19,651 nucleotides of DNA, taken from positions 1 to 19,651 of the forward strand of contig CAYSSK010000074.1 in assembly GCA_964433645.1 (NCBI GenBank), in the 5' to 3' direction. Under the pieces are notes generated by a model, which was given only the letters and a program-made list of their open reading frames with translations, was not told the origin of the DNA and did no database searches. The position numbers were made by a program, and so were the translations under genes. This document shows, piece after piece, positions 5,408 to 13,184 of the stretch. The stretch comes from Desulfofustis sp964433645. Lineage in GTDB: Bacteria > Desulfobacterota > Desulfobulbia > Desulfobulbales > Desulfocapsaceae. Numbering within the stretch: the stretch's first letter is position 1; the number at the start of each line of letters is the position of its first letter.

Positions 5408-7929
5408 ACTCAACACCCGCCACCGCCGCCAAAGCACTGCTGGTCGGTCTCGCCGGCCAGCAGAACGCCGGCAAGTCGACGATCTTCAATATGCTGACCG
5501 GGGCCAACCAGCACATCGCCAATTATCCCGGCGTCACCGTCGACAAGAAATACGGCTCCTACCGTTATGGTGACACCCGGGTGGAGGTGGTTGATCTGCC
5601 CGGCACCTACAGCCTCAGCTCCTTTTCTCTCGAAGAACGGGTGAGCCGCACCTTTCTGCTCGACGACAAGCCGGACGTGTTGGCCAACGTGGTCGACGCC
5701 TCGTCGCTGCAGCGCAGCCTCTGCTTTACCCTGCAGCTGCTCGAGCTGGAGATCCCGCTGGTACTGGTGCTGAACATGATGGACGTGGCCGGCAGGAGCG
5801 GCCTGAAAATCGACACCGACCGCCTCCAGCATCGCCTCGGCGTGGACGTGATACCAACGGTCGGCCGGCGGCGCGACGGCAAGCAGAATCTACGCGAGGC
5901 CATCGGGGCGGCGGCAGCGCGCCGGGAAGGAAAATCTCTGCAACCCGGCTACGAACTGCTCGAGCCGGCCCTTGAAGAGATGCTGCGCACCATCGATCAG
6001 ACCAACCTGGCCGCCCACTATCCCGTCCGCTGGCTGGCGGTCAAGTTAATCGAAGGGGACGAAGAGATCCTGCGCCAGGTGGCCAGGCACCTGGGCGACG
6101 GCAGCGTTGAACTGCAGCAGGCTGAGCGGTTGCGGGACTCGTTTTTCGAGCAACACGGCCTGAGCACCGCCGATTACATGGTCGGCTGCCGATCGCGACT
6201 GGCCGCGGATATCGTCGATTTTTGCGTCACCGAGACGAGAAAAAATCGGGCATCGTTGTCTGACCTGGTCGACCGGGTAGTGCTCAACCGTTTCGCCGCT
6301 CCGGTTATCCTGGTCGCCACGGTGTTCATCATCTACCAGCTGAGCATTGTCAAGGGCTACGATTTGACCCAGTACTGGTGGCCGATTCTGGCATCCTTCC
6401 GGGCCCTGATCAGCGACCTGCTGCCGGCCGCCGGCATGCTCGACGATCCGTATATCCGCTCCATGGGGCTGTGGATTGTGGACTCGGCCAACGCCCTGCT
6501 CAACTACATCCCGATCTTCCTCATCCTCTTCTCGCTGATCGCCATCCTCGAGGACTCCGGCTACATGGCGCGCATCGCCTTTATCATCGACAAGCTCTTC
6601 CATGCCTTCGGGCTGCACGGCCAGTCGACGCTGCCCTATATCCTCGGCGGCGTGTTCGCCGGCGGCTGTGCCGTACCCGGGGTCATGTCCACCAAGGGCA
6701 TCCCCGACGAGCAGTCGCGTATGGCGACCATTCTCACCGTGCCCTACATGAACTGCCTGGCCAAGATTCCGTTCTACACGCTGCTGGTCAACGTGTTTTT
6801 CGCCCCGTACAAGTCCTGGGCCATGCTCTTCCTGTCGACCATTACCATCTTTTTCGCCCTGCTCGTCGCCCGCCTGCTCACCGCCACCGTATTGAAATCC
6901 ATGGAAACCGCGCCGTTCGTGATGGAACTGCCGAGATACCACCTGCCGACCCTGTTCGGCGTCGGCCAGCGGGCCATCGAACGGACCTGGCAGTATATCA
7001 AGAAGGTGGGGACCATTGTCATCGCCGTCTCCGTTTGCGTCTTTACCCTGCTGCAGTTTCCCGGGCTCAGCGATGAGCGGCAGCAGTATTTCCACAATGA
7101 AATGGACGCGGCGACCGCTGCCTTCCGGGCCAAAATCGCCGCCACCCCCCACGGCGAGCGATTCGCCGACGATGGCGCCCTGCTCGAGCTGGCCAACCTC
7201 TACACCGACTATCGCACCGCCCGTCTCAACGCCGGCAGCGGCGCCGCCGGGGTCGACGTGAAATTCCAGGCGGCCGCCCCGGATTTGTTTTACTACCTCA
7301 AGCCTGCCGACCAGGATGCCAAAACGGTGTCCACGGCACTGCGCCGTCTCGACTCGCAACGCAAGACGCTGCGCCGCCAGATCAAGGAGGAACAGATCGT
7401 CAGCAGCTTCCTCGGCATGATCGGCAAGGGGATGGAGCCGCTGACCCAGTGGGCCGGATTCAACTGGAAGGTCAACGTGGCCATCCTCTCCTCGTTCGCG
7501 GCACGGGAATCGAGTGTGGCCACCATCGGCGTTTTGTACCAGGAAGGTGCCGAGGAGAATAAAAGCCTCGAGGAGCGGGTGGCCGCCGAGACCAAGGACG
7601 GCGGCTTCACTCCGCTGCACGCCCTGGCGATCATGGTGTTTTTCGCCCTCTATCCGCCCTGCCTGGCCACGACCATCATGATCAAGGTGCAGACCGGCTC
7701 CTACAAGTGGATGCTGTTTTCCATCGTTTTTCCGACGCTGCTCGGCTTTGTCGTCGCCTCGGGAATCTATACCGGCGGCACTGCGCTCGGCCTGTCGGGA
7801 ATTCAGATGATGGGGTGCTTCTACGGGCTGGTGGTAGCGCTGGCTCTGGCGACCGGGCTGTACAAGACCTGGAGCGACAAGGCTCCGGCGATAGTCCGGC
7901 TGCCCGATTTCAGGACGGAGAAAGGATAG
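5404..7929 (+). CDS. feoB: FeoB ferrous-iron transporter
   Basis: An 841-residue inner-membrane Fe(II) transporter. The N-terminal G domain has G1 GQQNAGKS (18-25), G2 region GVTVDKK (43-49), G3 DLPG (64-67) and G4 NMMD (124-127). A helical spacer is followed by the membrane part with two gate-like repeats: GYMARIAFIID ... YILGGVFAGGCAVPGVMSTKG, and NVAILSSFAARESSVATIGVLYQ. The protein is longer than E. coli FeoB (773), mainly through a hydrophilic segment at about residues 557-665, between two membrane stretches. The G1 loop departs from the common GNPNSGKT but keeps the essential Gly-Lys-Ser. It is coupled to feoA by an ATGA overlap and ends 38 bases from the convergent DtxR-2 gene. Confidence 0.97.
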   Translation: MNSTPATAAKALLVGLAGQQNAGKSTIFNMLTGANQHIANYPGVTVDKKYGSYRYGDTRVEVVDLPGTYSLSSFSLEERVSRTFLLDDKPDVLANVVDASSLQRSLCFTLQLLELEIPLVLVLNMMDVAGRSGLKIDTDRLQHRLGVDVIPTVGRRRDGKQNLREAIGAAAARREGKSLQPGYELLEPALEEMLRTIDQTNLAAHYPVRWLAVKLIEGDEEILRQVARHLGDGSVELQQAERLRDSFFEQHGLSTADYMVGCRSRLAADIVDFCVTETRKNRASLSDLVDRVVLNRFAAPVILVATVFIIYQLSIVKGYDLTQYWWPILASFRALISDLLPAAGMLDDPYIRSMGLWIVDSANALLNYIPIFLILFSLIAILEDSGYMARIAFIIDKLFHAFGLHGQSTLPYILGGVFAGGCAVPGVMSTKGIPDEQSRMATILTVPYMNCLAKIPFYTLLVNVFFAPYKSWAMLFLSTITIFFALLVARLLTATVLKSMETAPFVMELPRYHLPTLFGVGQRAIERTWQYIKKVGTIVIAVSVCVFTLLQFPGLSDERQQYFHNEMDAATAAFRAKIAATPHGERFADDGALLELANLYTDYRTARLNAGSGAAGVDVKFQAAAPDLFYYLKPADQDAKTVSTALRRLDSQRKTLRRQIKEEQIVSSFLGMIGKGMEPLTQWAGFNWKVNVAILSSFAARESSVATIGVLYQEGAEENKSLEERVAAETKDGGFTPLHALAIMVFFALYPPCLATTIMIKVQTGSYKWMLFSIVFPTLLGFVVASGIYTGGTALGLSGIQMMGCFYGLVVALALATGLYKTWSDKAPAIVRLPDFRTEKG

Positions 7930-7967
7930 GAACAGGACCGGACAACGGGCCCTGGCCGCGGGTTTTG

Positions 7968-8474
7968 TCAGTTGTGTTTCGTCGGCTTGCCGGCGGCCGC
8001 GCCGGGGGCCCGGCAGCGGTCGCAGCTGCTATGGCCGCTGTCGCGGCAATAATAGCCGGAACGAGGATCCCAGGTAATGCCGCCTTTCGGGCACTGCTCC
8101 ACATATTGGGCGTATTTCACAAAACGCTCGACGATGTCCTTGGGAACCGAGTGTTCCATGCGGCAGGCCACCTCGTCCGCTTCACCGGGATCAACGCCGA
8201 GCACCTCGGTCATGAACCGCTTCAATGCGTTATGGCGATGAACGATATCCTCGGCAACGACCCGCCCCTCGTCAGTCAACGTAATCAGGTCGTAGGGCGA
8301 ATAGTTGATCAGGCCGAGCGCGCCGAGGCTGCGCAGCGCTCCTGTTACCGAGGAGGCCCGGACGTTGAGAAAGGTCGCGATATCTTTGGCCCGGGCAGCC
8401 ATTTTCACGACCGAAATCTGATAGATGGCCTCGAGATAATCTTCCTGACTGGCAGTGAGGTTGGTCTCCGACAT
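7968..8474 (-). CDS. DtxR/MntR-family metal-dependent regulator (DtxR-2), Cys-rich tail
   Basis: A 168-residue paralogue of DtxR-1: winged helix TASQEDYLEAIYQI ... KDIATFLNVRASSVTGALRSLGALGLINY, then IVHRHNALKRFM and ACRMEHSVPKDIVERFVKYAQYVEQC. Candidate ligands are D12, E15, H81, C104, E107 and H108, so both the MntR-like N-terminal acid pair and the DtxR-like Cys are present. The C-terminal tail is unusual: after EQC (128) come C143, H148, C151 and C154 (YYCRDSGHSSCDRC), a possible extra metal or redox site in place of an SH3-like domain. The ATG at 8474 follows GGGGGA five bases upstream; an upstream ATG at 8498 lacks a ribosome site. It converges on feoB. No operator box was found in front of it, so it may be constitutive. 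Confidence 0.92.
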   Translation of the reverse strand: MSETNLTASQEDYLEAIYQISVVKMAARAKDIATFLNVRASSVTGALRSLGALGLINYSPYDLITLTDEGRVVAEDIVHRHNALKRFMTEVLGVDPGEADEVACRMEHSVPKDIVERFVKYAQYVEQCPKGGITWDPRSGYYCRDSGHSSCDRCRAPGAAAGKPTKHN

Positions 8475-8507
8475 CGTTTCCCCCGAATGATTTTTCACGT
8501 ATCCTAT

Positions 8508-8535
8508 AATGTACGCCGACCCTGAAAAAGATCAA
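8508..8535 (-). promoter_or_regulatory. Possible promoter for DtxR-2
   Basis: On the minus strand TTGATC (8530-8535) and TACATT (8508-8513) are separated by 16 bases, 34 bases upstream of the ATG. No TTAG/CTAA inverted repeat is nearby, unlike the other metal genes. Confidence 0.4.
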
Positions 8536-8727
8536 CCAAATTTTTCACAACCCCACAAGTTCCTTCCCCGGCCCCTGCGCATCCGCAGGCGACGCGAAGG
8601 ACGGAGCATCAATGCGATGTTGTTCGAAAAACGACGCCCTGCCTGGGGGTCGGCAGGAACATCATGCTTGCTGCAGCTATATAGCGCTGTTCCGGCAGCC
8701 CCCTGTGCATGAGCCGTTTGCCCACGC
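8536..8727. other. Non-coding stretch between the Cys-rich peptide gene and DtxR-2
   Basis: I see no supported gene. A 67-codon open frame on the plus strand has no ribosome site and no family resemblance. Confidence 0.5.
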
Positions 8728-8747
8728 AAAAAAAGACTTACGGTCTT
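8728..8747 (-). terminator. Rho-independent terminator after the Cys-rich peptide
   Basis: On the minus strand AAGAC-CGTAA-GTCTT forms a 5-bp stem followed by a run of seven T, 9 bases after the stop codon of the Cys-rich peptide gene. The stem is short, but the T run is strong. Confidence 0.65.
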
Positions 8748-8755
8748 AATAATGG

Positions 8756-8962
8756 TCAGGACTTCTCATCCTGTTCGTCGGTGACAACCTGCTCTTCGCT
8801 GTGCTTCGCCTCCTTCATTGAAGTGCTGTTTGCCCCGGAACAGCACGATGTCCCGCACGTACACCCTTTTTTCACGACAAAGGTGCGATAGAGAAACCAA
8901 ACCGCACCGATTATGATTGCTCCCGTCAAAAATAAATCCCAGTAATTCATATTCTTGCTCAT
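8756..8962 (-). CDS. FeoB-associated Cys-rich membrane peptide
   Basis: A 68-residue peptide: a short N-terminus, one membrane helix (about 7-27, YWDLFLTGAIIIGAVWFLYR), then FVVKKGCTCGTSCCSG with four cysteines, and a hydrophilic acidic tail. This layout is that of the FeoB-associated Cys-rich membrane protein family, usually encoded next to feoB and thought to help Fe(II) handling; its biochemistry is not established. The start is uncertain: ATG at 8962 (MSKNMNYW) or 8950, neither with a strong ribosome site. An ATG at 9022 also lacks one. Here the gene is separated from feoAB by DtxR-2 but has its own paired-operator promoter (9032-9107) and a terminator. Confidence 0.85.
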   Translation of the reverse strand: MSKNMNYWDLFLTGAIIIGAVWFLYRTFVVKKGCTCGTSCCSGANSTSMKEAKHSEEQVVTDEQDEKS

Positions 8963-9031
8963 CTCGACACAGAAGGTTGATAGTCGGTCAACTGGTTGAG
9001 CGTCGGCAAGCACACCATGCATGACGACTAT

Positions 9032-9107
9032 AGTTAGTACATCCTAACTTCGGGCAGTTTACTCGGACTGATCTTAGGTTACAAGTAAATTTTTAGTTTT
9101 AGCTAAT
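9032..9107 (-). promoter_or_regulatory. Promoter with paired DtxR-type operators for the Cys-rich peptide
   Basis: The proximal box is AGTTAG-TACATC-CTAACT (9032-9049). The distal box is TTTAG-TTTTAG-CTAAT (9092-9107); with flanks it reads TTAG-TT-TTAG-CTAA-TT-CTAG, close to the overlapping-palindrome form of IdeR boxes. The minus-strand promoter between is -35 TTGTAA (9079-9084), 17 bases, and -10 TAAACT (9056-9061). Centres are 59 bp apart. Confidence 0.8.
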
Positions 9108-9166
9108 TCTAGTTGAGGCCATTCTTCCCGGTTGACCAACCACATTTTCGCTGTCCGCTCATTTCA

Positions 9167-10408
9167 TCACCCTTCCTCGATCACCATTACAGCCAGCAGG
9201 CCGACGGTGCCGGTGCAGAGCACCAGCCCCGTATCGAACCAAAAACCGTTGCGCCGACCGCCACGCCACCGCAGCAGCAACAAAAGGGTGATGGCCGAGG
9301 CGATGCCGACAGCCGACCAGGATCCGTCCCAACGCAGACGTGGATCGACCTGGCCTGAATAACGGCTCTCAGTCGTTATCTGCACCGGAAAGAGCAGTGC
9401 TTTGAGCTGCTGCCGCCAACCTGGCCGCTCGAACTCGTCCCGATTCAGGGTCAGCTTCCGCAGCACCCGGCCGTCGTGGTCCGCTGCCGTGGCGGTAATC
9501 GTCTTGGTTCCGGTGCTCACCACAGTGACGGCCAGCGGATCGAACAGCAGCTTCAGGTCCATAGCCGCCGGATCGTAGCCGGGCGCCGGAAGTTCCACGA
9601 GCCGGTAGTCGTCGTACGTGATGAGCAGCACCCGGCCGTCCCGGGTGACGATGGCACCGTAGAAAGCACGCCGCGAGTGTTCGGCAACAACGATGTCGAT
9701 GATGTCGAGTTGCGGGTCGATACCGGTCGGTATCACCTCCGGCCGGTTCAATACGCGGCGGACATGGAAGATGGCGCCGGCAGAATCGCGGATGAAATAA
9801 CCTTCGTCAAAAGGCTTCAGGTTGGTGGTTTTGCCGCCGATGACCGTGGCTGGAAAGACAAAGCCGTGTTCGCGAAGCGAATCGGTGAAGGCGGAACTCA
9901 GGCCGAGCAGAACCCGGTTGTGATCGGCCCCGACGAACTCCATGGCCCGCTCGGTGATGCGGAACACCTCCTCTGGAAAAGGCATGGTTACCACCGCCGG
10001 ATCGTTGTTGAACAATGGGTAGAGGCTGATGCGCTGCTGCCGGCCGGGCAGATGACGCGCCTTGATCTCCAGGGCCTGTCGTCCCGCCTCGATGTCGTCG
10101 GCAAAGAAGCTTCGGCCGGCCAGCTGCAGCGGCAGAAGATTCTGTTTCTCCAGGGTTTTGTAGTATATGAAGGGCAGCAACCGTTCCCACTCAACCCGGT
10201 CGTAGGCGGAACCGCTTTCGTCCAGATAACGGGGCCGGTGGCTGCCGAGATCGATGCGGTAGACGAATGCTTCGCGTATCGGGCTGTAGAGCACCAGCGG
10301 ATCGCCGAGCCGGCTCTCGAAGGCCATGTCGTAGAGGGACGGCAGCGCCCAGCAGAGCAGCGCCGCAACGGTGGCGACAAGGCCGCGGCGGGAGCATCGA
10401 TTCATCAT
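9167..10408 (-). CDS. DUF4857-type membrane-anchored protein
   Basis: A 413-residue protein with an N-terminal membrane helix (about 9-27), a large domain expected outside the inner membrane (about 28-360), and two C-terminal helices (about 365-380 and 390-409). The central blocks match what I know of DUF4857 proteins: LPFIYYKTLEKQ, ISLYPLFNNDPAVVTMPFPE, EVFRITERAMEFVGAD, GFVFPATVIGGKTT, FDEGYFIRDSAGAIFHV, then VVAEHSRRAFYGAIVTRDGR. The family has no known function but accompanies ABC transporters. The ATG at 10408 overlaps the permease stop (ATGA) and follows GGGGAG; longer frames upstream overlap the permease and are unlikely. It is the last gene of the five-gene operon and probably the periplasmic/membrane partner of the ABC transporter. 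Confidence 0.82.
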   Translation of the reverse strand: MMNRCSRRGLVATVAALLCWALPSLYDMAFESRLGDPLVLYSPIREAFVYRIDLGSHRPRYLDESGSAYDRVEWERLLPFIYYKTLEKQNLLPLQLAGRSFFADDIEAGRQALEIKARHLPGRQQRISLYPLFNNDPAVVTMPFPEEVFRITERAMEFVGADHNRVLLGLSSAFTDSLREHGFVFPATVIGGKTTNLKPFDEGYFIRDSAGAIFHVRRVLNRPEVIPTGIDPQLDIIDIVVAEHSRRAFYGAIVTRDGRVLLITYDDYRLVELPAPGYDPAAMDLKLLFDPLAVTVVSTGTKTITATAADHDGRVLRKLTLNRDEFERPGWRQQLKALLFPVQITTESRYSGQVDPRLRWDGSWSAVGIASAITLLLLLRWRGGRRNGFWFDTGLVLCTGTVGLLAVMVIEEG

Positions 10409-11145
10409 CCGTCTCCCCTTTCCCGGTAGCGGTGGCAGGCGGCAAACACACCAAGTAACAGGCCCGCCACCGGCAGCGGTAACCATGGCAGCGCCGGGGC
10501 CAGCCAGCCGTAACCGGAGCCTTGGAAATACAGAGGCAGGGCCAAGAGACAAGCAACCAGTACAAACAGCCGCCGGCCCAAAGCCGGTTCGAGCAGCACC
10601 GCCAGCACACCGGCGTAACCGAACCAACCGGCCAGCAGCCAGGGAGTCAGGGTCAGCATCGACGGCAGGAGAAATTCGGCGGGAAAGTGCAGCCGCATCA
10701 CCAGCAGTACCAGCGCCAGGTCGATCAAGGCCACACCCAGATAGAGCAGCGACCCGATACCAATCCAGCAGCCGAGCAGCAGGTCGCGATGGTGCGGCAG
10801 ATGCAACATGAGCCTGAGCCGTCGACCGCCCAATTCAGGTACGACCTGGGCCGCGGCGATGACGATGCCGGCCAGCAGCGGCAGGTATCGCAGGTCTTCG
10901 AAAAAGACGGACCCCAGGTGGGCGCCGCGATACCAAACCATCTCAGCGTGTTCCAGCCGCAACTGCCGGCGGAGCTCCAGCCAGAAAAACAGCCAGCCGG
11001 CCAGATTGACGGCCAGGACGCCGCAAAAGTACCGCCAGGTCTTCAGCCACTCCCTGACCAGCAGCGGCCTGATCAGAGCCGGCGCGGCCGGCTTGACCGC
11101 AGGTGCAGCATCGGCTGGGGCATATGTTCCGGTGATGACGTTCAT
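10405..11145 (-). CDS. ABC transporter membrane subunit (ABC-2-like)
   Basis: A 246-residue polytopic protein with about six membrane helices: YFCGVLAVNLAGWLFFWLE, LPLLAGIVIAAAQVV, a long LLLGCWIGIGSLLYLGVALI region, LTPWLLAGWFGYAGVLAVLL, LFVLVACLLALPLYF and LPVAGLLLGVFAAC. The first helix is preceded by a Pro/Ala-rich cytoplasmic stretch and LLVREWLKTWRYF, a coupling-helix-like segment typical of ABC-2 exporters. The ATG at 11145 has GGGGAG 9 bases upstream. It starts 28 bases after the ATPase gene and overlaps the DUF4857 gene by four bases. No substrate-binding protein gene is present, which argues for export or for energising an envelope process rather than classical import. Confidence 0.85.
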   Translation of the reverse strand: MNVITGTYAPADAAPAVKPAAPALIRPLLVREWLKTWRYFCGVLAVNLAGWLFFWLELRRQLRLEHAEMVWYRGAHLGSVFFEDLRYLPLLAGIVIAAAQVVPELGGRRLRLMLHLPHHRDLLLGCWIGIGSLLYLGVALIDLALVLLVMRLHFPAEFLLPSMLTLTPWLLAGWFGYAGVLAVLLEPALGRRLFVLVACLLALPLYFQGSGYGWLAPALPWLPLPVAGLLLGVFAACHRYRERGDG

Positions 11146-11173
11146 GATCTTTGGCTCCCCAGATTTATCAATA

Positions 11174-12193
11174 TCAATAGTGACCGAGCAGACCGACAAA
11201 GCCGTCTTCCAGCGTCATCGGCTGTCGCTGCAGCTTGACCGGACCGCACCCCTGCTCCTCCAACCGCACCAGAATTTCATCGATTCCGGAGAAGGAGTAG
11301 AGAAAGGTCTTACCGCTGCGGCGCTCGACACCGCGCACCACCGCGTCGCACACTGGCTGCTTCCCGCCAAGCTCGATGCACTGATAACGGTTGAAAGAGT
11401 CGAGGAAAGCGGCCGGCCGGGTCTTCCAGATCCGGCCCTGGTCGATGAAAATGATCTGGCCCACCAGGTTTTCCAGATCCTGGACTATGTGACTGGTGAC
11501 GAAAACCGTCTTGTCGCCGTGTTTCGTGAAATCATGAAGGACCTCCAGGAAAAGCCGCCGGTAGCCGGCGTCAAGGCCCAGGGAAAAATCGTCAAGGATG
11601 AGCAAATCAGGGTCCTGTGCCATGATCAGCCCAAGCACTACCTGGGAGCGTTGTCCACAGCTCAACCGGTTGAGTCGCGTTGAACGGGGGACCTTCATGC
11701 GGTCCACCAGATCGTAAAAACAGTCCGTTCGCCACTGAGGATAAAAGGCTCCGTAAAATTTTTCGCTCTGCTCGATAGTCAGGAAGTCATAGGCCAGGTG
11801 TCCCTCGTGAAGCAGGCCGATACGCCCCCTGTTCTGCGGAGACAAGCAGTGCGAGTCCTCGCCGAGCACCCGGCAGACGCCCCGCACCGGCTTGAGAAAG
11901 CCCATCAGGATATTGACCAGCGTCGACTTGCCCTGGCCGTTTTTGCCGAGCAGGCCACAGACGGCGCCCTTTTCGACAGAAAAATTGAGATCCTCATATA
12001 CCGTCTTGCTGCCGTAACGGTGGCACAACCCGCTGACCATGATGACGGTTTCGGCCGATGAAGCCTGCCCGCCACCGTCCGGAGGCAACGACTCGAGCCC
12101 CGATAACGGCGAGAAGCTCTCGCCGGCACCGCCCTTGGCAGTTGCTCCGGGGCAGCCATCCGTGCGGCCGATCCATTGGCGCGATATATCCAT
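11174..12193 (-). CDS. ABC transporter ATP-binding subunit
   Basis: A 339-residue ATPase. Walker A is GKNGQGKST (83-91), the signature LSCGQ (177-181), Walker B LLILDD (197-202), the D-loop SLGLD and the switch His H235 in FVTSH. The residue after the Walker B Asp is Asp202 instead of the usual catalytic Glu. The Q-loop region reads GLLHEG without an obvious Gln. The first 50 residues form a Gly/Pro/Ser-rich extension with no ABC homology, so a later start near M52 is possible; the ATG at 12193 has AAGG about 9 bases upstream. The C-terminal 90 residues form an extra domain after the nucleotide-binding core, as in ABC-2 exporters. It pairs with the downstream permease and DUF4857 genes. Confidence 0.93.
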   Translation of the reverse strand: MDISRQWIGRTDGCPGATAKGGAGESFSPLSGLESLPPDGGGQASSAETVIMVSGLCHRYGSKTVYEDLNFSVEKGAVCGLLGKNGQGKSTLVNILMGFLKPVRGVCRVLGEDSHCLSPQNRGRIGLLHEGHLAYDFLTIEQSEKFYGAFYPQWRTDCFYDLVDRMKVPRSTRLNRLSCGQRSQVVLGLIMAQDPDLLILDDFSLGLDAGYRRLFLEVLHDFTKHGDKTVFVTSHIVQDLENLVGQIIFIDQGRIWKTRPAAFLDSFNRYQCIELGGKQPVCDAVVRGVERRSGKTFLYSFSGIDEILVRLEEQGCGPVKLQRQPMTLEDGFVGLLGHY

Positions 12194-12250
12194 CTGGCGT
12201 TGCCTTTTTTACTCTGATACCGCTTGAAACGGCTGGACAAATAATGAATC

Positions 12251-12288
12251 GGGGCCGGCCGATTGATCCAACTTGCCCGGCCGGCCCC
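12251..12288 (-). terminator. Intercistronic GC-rich hairpin
   Basis: A perfect 10-bp inverted repeat, GGGGCCGGCC at 12251-12260 and its complement at 12279-12288, encloses an 18-base loop in the 124-base gap between DUF4198 and the ABC ATPase. There is no clear T run on the minus strand, so partial termination or mRNA stabilisation of the two upstream genes is as likely as full termination. Confidence 0.55.
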
Positions 12289-12317
12289 GTACTCCACTCG
12301 ACGCTCTTAATCCTGCG

Positions 12318-13133
12318 TCACTTCATATCCCGGGCCTGGATCCAGATCACCGCGTCACGGGAGCACTCCTTGCCCTCGTAGCTATAGTCCGGGTCCAATC
12401 CGAGCGCCGCAAACCCCCACCAGCCCGCACGCGGGATGCCGTAGGTGAACACCCCATTCTCATCGGCAAAAATCGTCTGCAGTACGAAGGCGCCCTGCGG
12501 CGCCTCGACCGCCCCTTCCTTGGCAAACGCGTTCTGCTCCAGCAGCGGCTCGTGGTTCAGGTACTCGATCTCGATCTCGGCATAGGGTACCGGCTTGCCG
12601 TTAAACAGAACTCGCCCCTGAAAGACATTGCCGGTCCAGCGGTCATATGGTTTGGCCAGCGGCACGATCTCCACCGGCAAGCCCACCGGTTCGCTCCAGG
12701 CACCCGGTTCACCGCCGACGTTGACGATCATCTTGGTGGTCTGCTGGATGTAAGAATCCTCCTCGGCCTCGAAATAGGGCACCGGCACCAGGCAGAAGAT
12801 GTGATCGCCGCCCCGGGCCTGATAACTGGTCTCGAACGCTGCGCCGCTGTTGGTCAGGCTCTGCCAGCTGATCGGCGCCAGCGTACCGAGCAGGTCGGTA
12901 CGCTGCGGCTCGTTCTCGCCGCGGCTGCGAACCACGAAGAACTGCTCCGGCTCACCCATATCCATGGTGTGCCCGGCATCGAACGGGTGAGTGAAAACCA
13001 ACTTGAGCGGAATATCGCCACCCTTGTTCAGCGCCGAATCCGGCGTGTAAATCATCTGGAAATGGGCCGACGCGGTAGCCGCCGCCCCCAGCAGGACGGC
13101 CCCGGCAACGGCGGCAACAATCTGTTTTTTCAT
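12318..13133 (-). CDS. DUF4198 exported protein
   Basis: A 271-residue exported protein. The signal peptide covers residues 1-23 (KK, hydrophobic core, ASA|H), leaving His24 as the first mature residue (HFQMIYTPD). The body has the DUF4198 features: GGDIPLKLVFTHPFDAGHTMDMGEPEQFFV, an immunoglobulin-like middle, then FQGRVLFNGKPVPYAEIEIEYLN and FADENGVFTYGIPRAGWWGFAALG. Family members include the nickel/cobalt uptake-associated NikK/NikM-like periplasmic domains; metal contact is therefore plausible but unproven. The ATG at 13133 has AAGGAGG about 7 bases upstream. It lies 51 bases after the small exported protein gene and upstream of the ABC genes, in the metal-controlled operon. Confidence 0.9.
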   Translation of the reverse strand: MKKQIVAAVAGAVLLGAAATASAHFQMIYTPDSALNKGGDIPLKLVFTHPFDAGHTMDMGEPEQFFVVRSRGENEPQRTDLLGTLAPISWQSLTNSGAAFETSYQARGGDHIFCLVPVPYFEAEEDSYIQQTTKMIVNVGGEPGAWSEPVGLPVEIVPLAKPYDRWTGNVFQGRVLFNGKPVPYAEIEIEYLNHEPLLEQNAFAKEGAVEAPQGAFVLQTIFADENGVFTYGIPRAGWWGFAALGLDPDYSYEGKECSRDAVIWIQARDMK

Positions 13134-13184
13134 GTCTAATTCCTCCTTGGTGAGTATACTGTCAACAATTTCCACTGCATGTTA

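Noticed and set aside
6046..7620. 524-codon open frame on the minus strand inside feoB
   Set aside because: It is a shadow of the GC-rich feoB codons; Gly/Gln/His-rich translation with no domain and no ribosome site.
8509..8712. 67-codon plus-strand open frame
   Set aside because: It has no ribosome site or family resemblance and overlaps the predicted DtxR-2 promoter.
9476..10429. 317-codon plus-strand open frame
   Set aside because: It lies antisense to the DUF4857 gene, which has coherent membrane helices and family blocks.
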